A program made the position numbers and the translations under genes. This document shows positions 7,989 through 15,618 of a stretch of DNA of 64,000 bases, piece after piece. The stretch's first letter is position 1; the number at the start of each line of letters is the position of its first letter. The notes beneath the pieces were generated by a model that had not been told where the DNA came from, made no database searches, and saw only the letters and a list, made by a program, of their open reading frames with translations. This DNA comes from MGIIb-Q1 sp964342465 (lineage in GTDB: Archaea > Thermoplasmatota > Poseidoniia > Poseidoniales > Thalassarchaeaceae), in assembly GCA_964342465.1 (NCBI GenBank), contig CAYFFQ010000009.1:1-64000 (forward strand), read 5' to 3'.

Positions 7989-8615
7989 GTGGATGGAGGC
8001 ACACCTTCGAGACCACCTCGTCTGCTGCTCCTTTCAGGAGCATCCGGAGTCGGCAAATCAACCACCGCCGTCAGCGTGGCGTCTAACCTCGGCATCTTCC
8101 GCGTCGTCAGCACAGATATGATTCGTGAGGTGCTGAGAAGCCAGATGTCAAGCAGAGAGCACGCAGCCCTCTTCCGCTCATCCTTCTCCGTAGGGGAGAG
8201 TACGGACGCTGTATCCGATTGGATTGACACCTGTGCTGCGGTTGAGAAGGGTGTAGAGGCGGTACTCAACCGCGCCCGAAGTGAGGGATGTGACATAATC
8301 GTCGAGGGAGCACACATCATACCTGCAAACAGGCTGCTCGCCGAATGGCGAGCAGCAGGTGGAATCGCTGTCGGAGTCACTCTGACGATTCACGATGAGA
8401 AGACACACCGTGAGAGAATAAGGATGAGGGATAAAGACACCCATCGCGGCGCAGCACGTTATCTCGCCTCTTTCCAGCGAATCCGCGCCATCCAAGCCGA
8501 CCAAGTCACCCGCGCCAAGGGTGCGGGCTGGAGGCTTGCCGACTCACATCTGCACGATGATGTTCCCGAGCGAATTGCGCGCTGGTTGAATGAGGAGTGG
8601 TATGGGTCACGGTGA
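7989..8615 (+). CDS. 2-phosphoglycerate kinase-like P-loop kinase
   Basis: A 208-residue P-loop kinase with Walker A 'SGASGVGKST' (about 16-25) followed by 'VVSTDMIREVLRSQM', a pattern of archaeal 2-phosphoglycerate kinase. The acidic strand 'CDIIVEGAHIIP' and the basic stretch 'HRERIRMRDKDTHRGAARY' complete the fold. 2-Phosphoglycerate kinase makes 2,3-bisphosphoglycerate, a precursor of cyclic 2,3-diphosphoglycerate in methanogens. No cyclising enzyme is seen here, so the actual substrate is open. The GTG start is fixed by the upstream aggagg. The 3' end overlaps the alkane hydroxylase start by 14 bp, suggesting translational coupling. Confidence 0.8.
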   Translation: MDGGTPSRPPRLLLLSGASGVGKSTTAVSVASNLGIFRVVSTDMIREVLRSQMSSREHAALFRSSFSVGESTDAVSDWIDTCAAVEKGVEAVLNRARSEGCDIIVEGAHIIPANRLLAEWRAAGGIAVGVTLTIHDEKTHRERIRMRDKDTHRGAARYLASFQRIRAIQADQVTRAKGAGWRLADSHLHDDVPERIARWLNEEWYGSR

Positions 8616-9642
8616 AGGAATGGATGCAGAAGAGACACCGTGGCTTGCCTACTGTCTCAGTTTCGCTCTTCCCATGGCGGGACTCGTCGGCAATTTCTTC
8701 GGTGGCTGGTTCAGTGGACTAGCCATCTTTCTCGGATTGGGGTTGTTTCCCATCCTCGACCACTTCTCAGGTGAGAGCCGCGAGGGTAGCACCCCACCAC
8801 GTAGAGAAGGGATTCTGAGAGGTATTCTCTACACCCACGCTCTTCTCAACCCACTCATCATCGCCCTGCTGCTCTACAGAGTGTCGTTGGATGGATTCGG
8901 AGTGACCACCCTGCTCGCCGGTTTTTCCACCGGTATAGCCTGTGGCACTTCAGGAATCGTCGTCGGCCACGAACTCGGACACACTCGTCCCAAATCCTTC
9001 GGGTGGTGGCTGGCAAAACTCAATCTCACCCTCTCATTGCACAACCATTTCGTCACCGAGCACAACTACAACCACCACAAAAACGTGGGCCTTCCTTCCG
9101 ACCCAGTATGCGCACCACAGGGGAGAGGGTTGTGGATTCATGCACTCCAATCCCTGCCACGCCAGTTGTTCAGCGCCTGGCGCATAGAGAGGGGGCGCAG
9201 AAAAAAGAGGGGAAAGTCAACTTCACCGTTGATGAATCCGGTCCTGCATGGCCTGATTGTCGAGGGATTGGTCGTCGCCGCCATCTGGTTGACATTTGGA
9301 CAATGGGGAGTGTTGGCATTCGTCTATCAGGCGGCGGTGGCCATCTTTCTGCTGGAATATGTGAACTACATCGAACATTATGGACTTACTAGGGGGGAGG
9401 GAGAGAGACAGACCGAACACCACTCATGGCAGACCGAGAAGCGGTTCACGCGCTTCACCCTCTTTGAGTTGGCTCGACATTCATCCCACCATCTCGAAGC
9501 GAGCCTCCCCTATTGGAAACTCAAACCCTTTCCGAACGCACCGCAGTTGCCGTCCGGATATTTCGCTCTTTTCTGGGTTTCAATCATACCACCCATCTGG
9601 CGGAGGGTGATGGACCCACACATCCCCAAAACCATCGAGTGA
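8602..9642 (+). CDS. alkB: AlkB-type membrane alkane/fatty-acyl hydroxylase
   Basis: Integral-membrane diiron hydroxylase of about 346 residues. The AlkB histidine boxes are present in order: 'GHELGHTRPKS' near residue 123, 'TEHNYNHHKNVGLPSDP' near 153, and 'ARHSSHHLEASLPY' near 290, with the AlkB hallmark 'EYVNYIEHYGL' before the last box. Four to six hydrophobic segments surround them. Known AlkB enzymes hydroxylate the terminal carbon of medium to long alkanes using O2 and rubredoxin. No rubredoxin gene is in the window. The ATG at 8602 has a GAGGAG-like RBS; the ATG at 8590 is an alternative. Its overlap with the kinase and the upstream aldehyde dehydrogenase suggest one catabolic unit. 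Xylene-monooxygenase-like specificity cannot be excluded. Confidence 0.9.
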   Translation: MGHGEGMDAEETPWLAYCLSFALPMAGLVGNFFGGWFSGLAIFLGLGLFPILDHFSGESREGSTPPRREGILRGILYTHALLNPLIIALLLYRVSLDGFGVTTLLAGFSTGIACGTSGIVVGHELGHTRPKSFGWWLAKLNLTLSLHNHFVTEHNYNHHKNVGLPSDPVCAPQGRGLWIHALQSLPRQLFSAWRIERGRRKKRGKSTSPLMNPVLHGLIVEGLVVAAIWLTFGQWGVLAFVYQAAVAIFLLEYVNYIEHYGLTRGEGERQTEHHSWQTEKRFTRFTLFELARHSSHHLEASLPYWKLKPFPNAPQLPSGYFALFWVSIIPPIWRRVMDPHIPKTIE

Positions 9643-9676
9643 ACCGATGTGAAAGGTCACTTCGTCACTCTCGGCC

Positions 9677-10108
9677 TCAGACCGGTTGGATAGTCGCCTG
9701 CCATGCCGCCAGTTGCATTCTCGAATGCCTGTCGGCGATACCAATGTCACAGGTGACGGTGAAGACACCGCTGTTGTTGGTGGCGATTATATTGGTGATG
9801 GCGACCTCTACGCCTCGATGCTCTCCATGCCGCATCAAGTCCTCTGCTGACGAGTTGACTGCGGCATCCACCGCCTCCTGCCAGTCGGCCCCTCCGGTGA
9901 CGAATTCTTGAGTGCGGTTGGTGATGAGTGCCTCCCATGTCCCTTGAACAGATTCAGTGACCCGCAGCACTTCGCCCTCTCCGGGGTCGTAAGGCTCACC
10001 GAGACCAGCGACGGAGATACCGAACCACGCCATCGATAGAAGCGAGAGCATCAGGACGATGCCGGTTGCCAGCAGAAGTTGAGCTGAATCATCCTTCCGT
10101 TCCATCAT
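9677..10108 (-). CDS. pilin-like membrane-anchored protein of the secretion operon
   Basis: About 143 residues with a short charged N-terminus (MMERKDDSAQ), one hydrophobic helix (about residues 10-31) and an extracytoplasmic beta-rich remainder. 'DDSAQLLLATGIVLMLSLLSM' resembles archaeal pilin-like accessory proteins carried beside TadC-type genes. It starts immediately after the preceding gene stops (10109), so it is surely in the same operon. No classical prepilin-peptidase site stands out. Likely a minor pseudopilin; function inferred only from context. Confidence 0.7.
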   Translation of the reverse strand: MMERKDDSAQLLLATGIVLMLSLLSMAWFGISVAGLGEPYDPGEGEVLRVTESVQGTWEALITNRTQEFVTGGADWQEAVDAAVNSSAEDLMRHGEHRGVEVAITNIIATNNSGVFTVTCDIGIADRHSRMQLAAWQATIQPV

Positions 10109-10615
10109 TCACACCCCTCCAGTATACCACACCTGAAGAGTGACTGTCCACACATCTCCACCATCCACCACCAACCTGTGAACAGAGATGGTCCGTCCAG
10201 ACTGCGTGCCACCTGCCCCATATCTGACCAGTTCCCCCTGGTCTCTAGCCAGCCAGCAGTTTCCTTGAACCGTATCGGGAAGGCCATTCAACAAAATGTC
10301 ACAGGTAGAATCCAAGTCTCCCTCAGCAATGCTCTCAGCGAGGGCGTTGGTGTGGTTTGCAGAGTCCGTCGCATCGCTGCCCATCTGCTGGATGAAGGCA
10401 TCTTCAGCGGCCAGTCGCAGTTGGCCATCTGAGGAGGTTGAGACGGGGTCGGGTATTTGCAGTTGCAAAATGAAGGTGGCGGATAGGAAGAAGACCCAGA
10501 AAAGGGTCAACATCTCAAGCACATGCACCTGTGCAGCACCGTCCGAGAATTGATGCCCCCCCCCTCCGCGTGAGGTGGGTGTTGTGCCGCTCTGTCGGTA
10601 GACCGAATACCTCAT
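10109..10615 (-). CDS. pilin-like protein of the secretion operon
   Basis: About 168 residues with a Gly-rich N-terminus and then 'DGAAQVHVLEMLTLFWVFFL', a hydrophobic helix preceded by an acidic/Ala-Gln-His motif like the 'RAQAHTLEA' start of haloarchaeal pilin-like proteins. The rest is extracytoplasmic, with two Cys that could form a disulfide ('STCDILLNG', 'GNCWLAR'). A poly-C run at about 10555-10563 encodes the Gly stretch, a place where frameshifting or a sequencing error could occur; the true start may lie downstream. It lies 6 bp after the TadC-like gene. Confidence 0.68.
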   Translation of the reverse strand: MRYSVYRQSGTTPTSRGGGGHQFSDGAAQVHVLEMLTLFWVFFLSATFILQLQIPDPVSTSSDGQLRLAAEDAFIQQMGSDATDSANHTNALAESIAEGDLDSTCDILLNGLPDTVQGNCWLARDQGELVRYGAGGTQSGRTISVHRLVVDGGDVWTVTLQVWYTGGV

Positions 10616-10621
10616 CCGTCA

Positions 10622-12160
10622 TCACCCTGGAGCGAAGGTTCCGATTCCCGGGTTGAGACCCATGTCGCCCTGAATGCCGAGCAGGTCGGGAGAGAAGGCG
10701 ACGAAGTTGAACGACAGCGTGGCGATGATGAGCATCATACCGGCGTGTTTCATTCCGCTGGAGAGTCTGCCAGTAGCCATCAGTCCAGCCATCGCCCCGT
10801 TACCCAAAGCCTGCGCACTGACTCCATAGTAGAAGACGACTAGGAAGAAGAGCGGGTCGATGGAACGGATGACCATGTTCCCAATCTGGGCCGAATCGTC
10901 ACCGGAATTTGATGATGCGATAGCTGGAATGAAAACCTTGGCGAGAACGACGATGACGCCGAGGAAAACCATGTACGAAGTCCAGATGACGGCGATGTAC
11001 GAGGCTATGGCTCGCTCTCTCTCACCCTCAAGGAACTTGATTTCACGGCTGTCGTTGGCTGCGGTGACGAGGATGTCAGAGATCTTCCCACCCGCCTTGT
11101 TCGCCTCTCCAATCAGGCTGATTGCACGTTTGACGAGTGGTGTGCCGACTCTGTTGGCGAACAGTACGATGACATCCCCGAAGGCGACTCCCCAGGATAG
11201 TTGTTGGGCCATTTTATTGACCTCCTCATTGAGAGCGCCGTACTCGGAATTTGCTAAAGTTCGCACTGCGAGGGTCATGGAAAGACCACCCTTCCAATAC
11301 TCCGCCAAGTCACGCAGGAAATCGGGGAACTTCTCCTCGATTGCATCTATTTTCTTCATTTGGCGGTCCCAGTAGAGAGCACCGGGGAAGGCGATGAGGA
11401 TGAAACCGTAACCGAACCAGTTGATGAAGATGAATGGCCTGAGTTGGAATGGACCGAGATTGACCTCAGGCCCGATGAACTGAGAGGCGTTGTTCATCCA
11501 GTCGGGAATACCGTCATAGGAATCAACCTCGATGGTCAAGGTGAACTCCTTGATGTTTGGCAGACCCCTGTCAAACTGCAACCACACCTCCCAGTTCGCA
11601 GCCGGAGCGGCATTGCCGATATCAATGAAACAATCATCTTGATTGGTCACCGCCGAGACCTGATACGACTGTCCGAGTCCCCCTCCGGGCGAGGGCTCCC
11701 AGATGGTCACGGTGAAGGGGAAATCCTCGTCTGCGACAGTCGTACATTTCATGCGCATCGGCTGAGGCGGGTGAGCGAGACTGCCCAACCGATTTTCATC
11801 AATTCCCGGCACATCGAACAGTTTACCAATTCCCGGGGGTTTGATGTTCTTCCACTCAATCACCATGGTCTGTGTCGCCGCCCGCTCCTTGGTCAAGAAG
11901 CACGATTCGTTGGCGGCGTAATCGGGCATGGCAACATTCGGGTCGAATCCGCATGCGGTGTTGATAAAGACCGGATTGCCGTTGGGGGGTGCTGGAGCGA
12001 GTACCCCGAAAACAAGCGAGGCGTTGGTCGCCCAGAAGGCGAGGCAGAATATGCCGAGAAATGCCCCGGTGAGGGTGATAGTCCAGAAGTTCCGTTTGGT
12101 GGTGTCGTCCTTGGGTAGGTCGAGGTCAACGCGAATCTTCTTCTTCTTGCGCCGTGCCAA
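10622..12160 (-). CDS. TadC/FlaJ-like secretion membrane protein with a large N-terminal ectodomain
   Basis: About 512 residues. Residues 1-25 are basic, a transmembrane helix follows (about 27-52), then about 200 residues that should lie outside, containing several Cys. A second helix near 245-265 leads into a cytoplasmic type II secretion F domain ('FPDFLRDLAEYWKGGLSMTLAV', 'VGTPLVKRAISLIGEANKAGGKISDIL') and three or four C-terminal helices. The F domain assembles the pilus platform with the ATPase. The ectodomain is atypical for this family. The start is TTG at 12160, in frame and 9 bp after the upstream stop with a GAGGTGG-like site, implying coupling. Confidence 0.83.
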   Translation of the reverse strand: MARRKKKKIRVDLDLPKDDTTKRNFWTITLTGAFLGIFCLAFWATNASLVFGVLAPAPPNGNPVFINTACGFDPNVAMPDYAANESCFLTKERAATQTMVIEWKNIKPPGIGKLFDVPGIDENRLGSLAHPPQPMRMKCTTVADEDFPFTVTIWEPSPGGGLGQSYQVSAVTNQDDCFIDIGNAAPAANWEVWLQFDRGLPNIKEFTLTIEVDSYDGIPDWMNNASQFIGPEVNLGPFQLRPFIFINWFGYGFILIAFPGALYWDRQMKKIDAIEEKFPDFLRDLAEYWKGGLSMTLAVRTLANSEYGALNEEVNKMAQQLSWGVAFGDVIVLFANRVGTPLVKRAISLIGEANKAGGKISDILVTAANDSREIKFLEGERERAIASYIAVIWTSYMVFLGVIVVLAKVFIPAIASSNSGDDSAQIGNMVIRSIDPLFFLVVFYYGVSAQALGNGAMAGLMATGRLSSGMKHAGMMLIIATLSFNFVAFSPDLLGIQGDMGLNPGIGTFAPG

Positions 12161-12169
12161 ACTGCCACC

Positions 12170-13264
12170 TCACATCTCCTGCTCCTTGCTCATCAGCCAC
12201 ACAAGAGCGCTGTATGCGATGTGGATGACCGGAAGAACTCCTAGTACCACCCCATAAACCATTCCGTCTGACAATTCAGACCCAGCACCAGACACCCAGT
12301 ACATGATGACCAGCATGACGATGAGGAAGAGGGGCATCGCCACCGCCACCACGACATACGACTCAGCCATCATCGCAAGTGTCTCGAGGAAGACTCCGAG
12401 GCGAATTCGGTTTTCACGCATGTAGTGCTCGGCACGGTTGAGGAAGTAGATCTTCAAATTGCCACCCGACGTGAGAGTGCCGACCATCCCTTGGAAGAAT
12501 TCCGACACCCACGGGGAGGCGGCGCGATTGACTGACAGTTTGATGGCCGTGACAAGGTCCATCCCGAGCATGTTGATGTCTCGATAAATCATCGCTGAAT
12601 CATAGGCGATGTCGCCATATATCTCCTCATTCATGGCTAGTGACCTGAAGATTTTGGCTGGAGTTGCATTGGCGGCAGACATCGCCGCAGTGTATGATGC
12701 TGCATAGGGAAGATATTTCTCCAACTTCTCCGAGCGCTTCTTCTTCTCGGATTCGGCCTTGCCCATGAAATACTTGTATGAGAAAAACGGACCCAACAGC
12801 CCACAGAAGAATATCAATCCGTAACGGACGCCAGCCGAGACGGTTTTTGTCTCATAGAATGGACATCCACCGTAGTCGACCCAGACTCCATCCGGTCCCT
12901 CCCCACGCCAAGGTATGTTTGGGTTGATGTCTGCCTTGTTCCAAAAAGCCCAATCGATGCAGGGGTATACGGTCTCGGTATTCTGTTGCGATTCCCACCA
13001 GGCGAAGACTCCGATTTCCGGGAAGAATGCGAAGACGAGAATACTGAGGAAAATACCGAAGGCGGCGACCGTCGACATAATAGCCGTCGCTTTGTAGACT
13101 TCCGGCATAACCCTGATGTTCGCCTGCAGAAGTGTCTTCTGAAGTTCGACATCCTCTCTCGTCTTCTTCCTCAACGCTCGGCCTATCATGATGTTCGAGA
13201 AGCGCTGCCAACCAGTGAGGGTCATACCCTCAAACCGCTTTTTCTCCTCCGGCTTGCTGGCCAA
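12170..13264 (-). CDS. TadC/FlaJ-like type II secretion F-domain protein
   Basis: About 364 residues. A basic N-terminus precedes a helix at about 59-82, an extracytoplasmic loop of about 65 residues with two Cys, a helix near 150-165, a cytoplasmic F domain ('EKLEKYLPYAASYTAAMSAANAT', 'SPWVSEFFQGMVGTLTSGGNL') and two C-terminal helices. It is a second platform protein paralogous to the downstream gene. Tad systems use two (TadB/TadC), while archaella use one FlaJ, so the operon is Tad-like in layout. The start is TTG at 13264, 12 bp after the ATPase stop. Relatives polymerise pilins or secrete protein. Confidence 0.83.
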   Translation of the reverse strand: MASKPEEKKRFEGMTLTGWQRFSNIMIGRALRKKTREDVELQKTLLQANIRVMPEVYKATAIMSTVAAFGIFLSILVFAFFPEIGVFAWWESQQNTETVYPCIDWAFWNKADINPNIPWRGEGPDGVWVDYGGCPFYETKTVSAGVRYGLIFFCGLLGPFFSYKYFMGKAESEKKKRSEKLEKYLPYAASYTAAMSAANATPAKIFRSLAMNEEIYGDIAYDSAMIYRDINMLGMDLVTAIKLSVNRAASPWVSEFFQGMVGTLTSGGNLKIYFLNRAEHYMRENRIRLGVFLETLAMMAESYVVVAVAMPLFLIVMLVIMYWVSGAGSELSDGMVYGVVLGVLPVIHIAYSALVWLMSKEQEM

Positions 13265-13276
13265 CCCTCACACCCC

Positions 13277-14803
13277 TCACGCAAGACCATCGACTCTGGC
13301 TAATACCGCCTGCGGCCTGACATAGTATTCGGTGATGATCTGAGCGACCTGGTCGGCCTTGCGGATATCATTTAGCACCATCCAGTCGAGAATGCGCTTC
13401 CTCGTTCTCAATTCGTCGCGCATACGCTCTTGAGAGTAGTTTATCTTCACCATTATCTTCTCCAACACATACGATTTGCCGGAAAAGTCGAAGTCGTCCC
13501 TCGAGGGGTCCCACTTGAAGACCTCATTGGTTATGACCTCAAGGCTGTGCGGGTCCACTCCCACAATTTCCACCAGTTGTTTGGTGCGACGGACACGGCG
13601 GCCATTGATACGGGTCTGAATCTGAATCGCACACGCCTCAAGAGCTGGCAGCAGAACCCTTGGAATGTCAATCGGTTTGTTCTCCAGCCTGTGCACCAGT
13701 GAGGGCACCGAGTCGGCGTGGACGGTGGAGTAGGAACAGTGACCTGTCGCCATCGCCTGGAACAGAACATATGCCTCTGCACCACGAATCTCACCGACGA
13801 TGATGTACTCAGGTCGCTCTCTCAGAGCCGCTTTCAACAATTCGAACTCGCCGATGACGCCTTCATCGGATTCACCACCGAATCCCTGTCGCGTGAGGCC
13901 TGGAATCCAGTTCGGCTGGGGAATGTTGACCTCTCTGGTCGATTCGATGCTCACTATCTTCATCTGCCAAGGGATGAACAGAGCCATGGCGTTGAGAGTC
14001 GTCGTCTTACCCGACGCCGTTCCACCGACGAAGAGCATCGAGACGCCCTGCTGGAAGGCTATCCAGAGATAAGCGACCATCAATGAGGTCATCGTTCTGA
14101 AGGCGATGATGTCACATGGGGAGAAGGGGTCCTCTCGGAATCTTCTGATACAGAAGGTGGAACCCCTAGTGGAAATCTCATGGCCGAGTTTCATCACGAT
14201 TCTCGACCCATCCATCAGCGTCGCGTCGAGCAGAGGCTCGGCGACAGAGATGTGTTTTCCACAACGTTGTGCCAACTTGATGACATATGACTCCAATTCT
14301 TCATCGGTTGGCCACGATATCGTGGTCTCCACAGATTCGAATTTCCGGTGATATGCGAAGATGGGAATACCTGTTCCATCGAGAGAGACATCTTCCACAT
14401 TGGCGTCGTTCATCAGCACATCCATTCTTCCATACCCTATGAGATCGCGGCGGAGATAGTAGAATATCTTCGACCTCGACTTCTTGCTGATCTTCATCCC
14501 ATAGGACTTGATGATCTGGTCCATCGCCGCTCGCAGGTATCCATCAGGGTCGGTGTCTATCTCTTCGATATCAGCCGTCAAAGACTTCACGAAGATGTCC
14601 ATGACCTCCTCAAATTGCGCCTGTTCCTTCTTGTTGAGTGGTGGTTCAATGGCCTGATAGATGATGTTCAGGGTGCGCAGGTCACGCACGATTCTAGCGA
14701 ACGCGTGCGGCGGCATGACAGGATATTTATCCAACTCCTCATACTGTGCCTGTTGGCGCCTTCTGTTTTGGCGCTGCGGTCGTCCACGTCCCTTTCGCGC
14801 CAT
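13277..14803 (-). CDS. type II/IV secretion system ATPase (FlaI/TadA/VirB11 family)
   Basis: About 508 residues, the hexameric motor of the system. The N-terminal ~25 residues are Arg/Gln-rich. The N domain includes 'YLRRDLIGYGRMDVLMNDANVEDVS'. The core has Walker A 'GGTASGKTTT' (about 260-269), an Asp-box region 'SIESTREVNI', Walker B 'YIIVGEIRGAEAYVLFQAMA' and the His box 'GHCSYSTVHADS'. All catalytic motifs are intact. It is the first gene of a five-gene minus-strand operon. A perfect inverted repeat 43 bp upstream could be regulatory. Archaellum-specific partners (FlaH, FlaG) are absent, so a pilus or export role is preferred over motility. Confidence 0.93.
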   Translation of the reverse strand: MARKGRGRPQRQNRRRQQAQYEELDKYPVMPPHAFARIVRDLRTLNIIYQAIEPPLNKKEQAQFEEVMDIFVKSLTADIEEIDTDPDGYLRAAMDQIIKSYGMKISKKSRSKIFYYLRRDLIGYGRMDVLMNDANVEDVSLDGTGIPIFAYHRKFESVETTISWPTDEELESYVIKLAQRCGKHISVAEPLLDATLMDGSRIVMKLGHEISTRGSTFCIRRFREDPFSPCDIIAFRTMTSLMVAYLWIAFQQGVSMLFVGGTASGKTTTLNAMALFIPWQMKIVSIESTREVNIPQPNWIPGLTRQGFGGESDEGVIGEFELLKAALRERPEYIIVGEIRGAEAYVLFQAMATGHCSYSTVHADSVPSLVHRLENKPIDIPRVLLPALEACAIQIQTRINGRRVRRTKQLVEIVGVDPHSLEVITNEVFKWDPSRDDFDFSGKSYVLEKIMVKINYSQERMRDELRTRKRILDWMVLNDIRKADQVAQIITEYYVRPQAVLARVDGLA

Positions 14804-14845
14804 GTCGCTCTCACCAGCCCCGCCTCTCCGACCATCCTCAAATCG

Positions 14846-14864
14846 CTATAACCTTTGGTTATAG
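14846..14864. promoter_or_regulatory. perfect inverted repeat upstream of the secretion operon
   Basis: CTATAACC-TTT-GGTTATAG: 8-bp perfect arms with a 3-bp loop, located 43-61 bp before the ATPase start. It is AT-rich and overlaps where a TATA element or operator would sit. As RNA it could also form a short hairpin. Confidence 0.5.
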
Positions 14865-15035
14865 TTCAAGGGTGTTAAGACGCTATCCACGCCACTTTGC
14901 CTGCGGCCCATAATCAGAAGATGCGGCGTAGGGCCATATTTATCGGCGTAATCTGATAAAAGGTTAGGAATGGCGTGAAATTGCGAACATTCGCTCGGCT
15001 CGGAGCGGCGCATCCCTCGCCAGCCCACCGATGGC

Positions 15036-15445
15036 GGCTCGGTTTGCCCTTCCCAATCCATCAATTGGCACTCATCTTCGCCACCCCACAGAACCATTCT
15101 CCACACCGAGTTGAGCCATCAACCCGCGGCTCGGTTTGCCCTTCCCAATCCATCAGTTGGCACTCATCTTCGCCACCCCACAGAACCATTCTCCACANNN
15201 NNNNNNNNNNNNNNNNNNNNNNNNNNNNNNNNNNNNNNNNNNNNNNNNNNNNNNNNNNNNNNNNNNNNNNNNNNNNNNNNNNNNNNNNNNNNNNNNNTCC
15301 CAATCCATCAGTTGGCACTCATCTTCGCCACCCCACAGAACCATTCTCCACACCGAGTTGAGCCATCAACCCGCGGCTCGGTTTGCCCTTCCCAATCCAT
15401 CAGTTGGCACTCATCTTCGCCACCCCACAGAACCATTCTCCACAT
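15036..15445. repeat. 92-bp tandem repeat interrupted by an assembly gap
   Basis: Copies begin at about 15036 and 15128 on the left of the gap. On the right, matching positions are 15301 and 15393, again 92 bp apart. The unit runs from 'ggctcggtttgcccttccca' through 'cagaaccattctccacaccg' to 'agttgagccatcaacccgc'. Copies are nearly identical; the first differs by 'caattgg' for 'cagttgg'. True copy number is unknown because 100 Ns sit inside. Confidence 0.92.
15198..15297. other. 100-N assembly gap
   Basis: Exactly 100 Ns with 55 bp of identical sequence on both sides (ending 15197 and starting 15298). The gap size is a placeholder. Confidence 0.97.
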
Positions 15446-15463
15446 CCCATTTCGCAAAGCACC

Positions 15464-15612
15464 TGCATCCCCTACAATTGGGAGGGGGTCGAAGCGGCAG
15501 GTGAGAAGTTTTCCTCTCTGCCTGCATCCCACTACAACTGAAATGGTGTCCGTGACCAAACAGAGGTTTTAGCCACACGGGCCCTATCACCCCTACAAGT
15601 GGGAGGTTGACC
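15464..15612. repeat. three degenerate spaced repeats
   Basis: Related strings of the form 'catcccctacaattgggagg' occur at about 15466, 15525 and 15586, roughly 60 bp apart with unrelated sequence between. The copies are divergent. Confidence 0.45.
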
Positions 15613-15618
15613 AATCTC

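Larger units (their letters stand above)
14865..15618. other. gene-free stretch upstream of two minus-strand operons
   Basis: About 750 bp without a credible gene. It contains the 92-bp tandem repeat with an N gap, then a degenerate repeat group. It lies upstream of the secretion operon and beyond the end of the ABC transporter operon. Open frames are repeat products in several frames. Confidence 0.6.

Noticed and set aside
9677..14803. Archaellum (motility) operon
   Set aside because: FlaB, FlaF/G and FlaH are missing and there are two platform proteins; a Tad-like pilus or secretion system fits better.
15464..15612. CRISPR-like pattern of short repeats with unique spacers
   Set aside because: Only three divergent copies (well below 80% identity), no cas genes in the window and a spacing near 60 bp with repeats of about 20 bp. 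Not an array.
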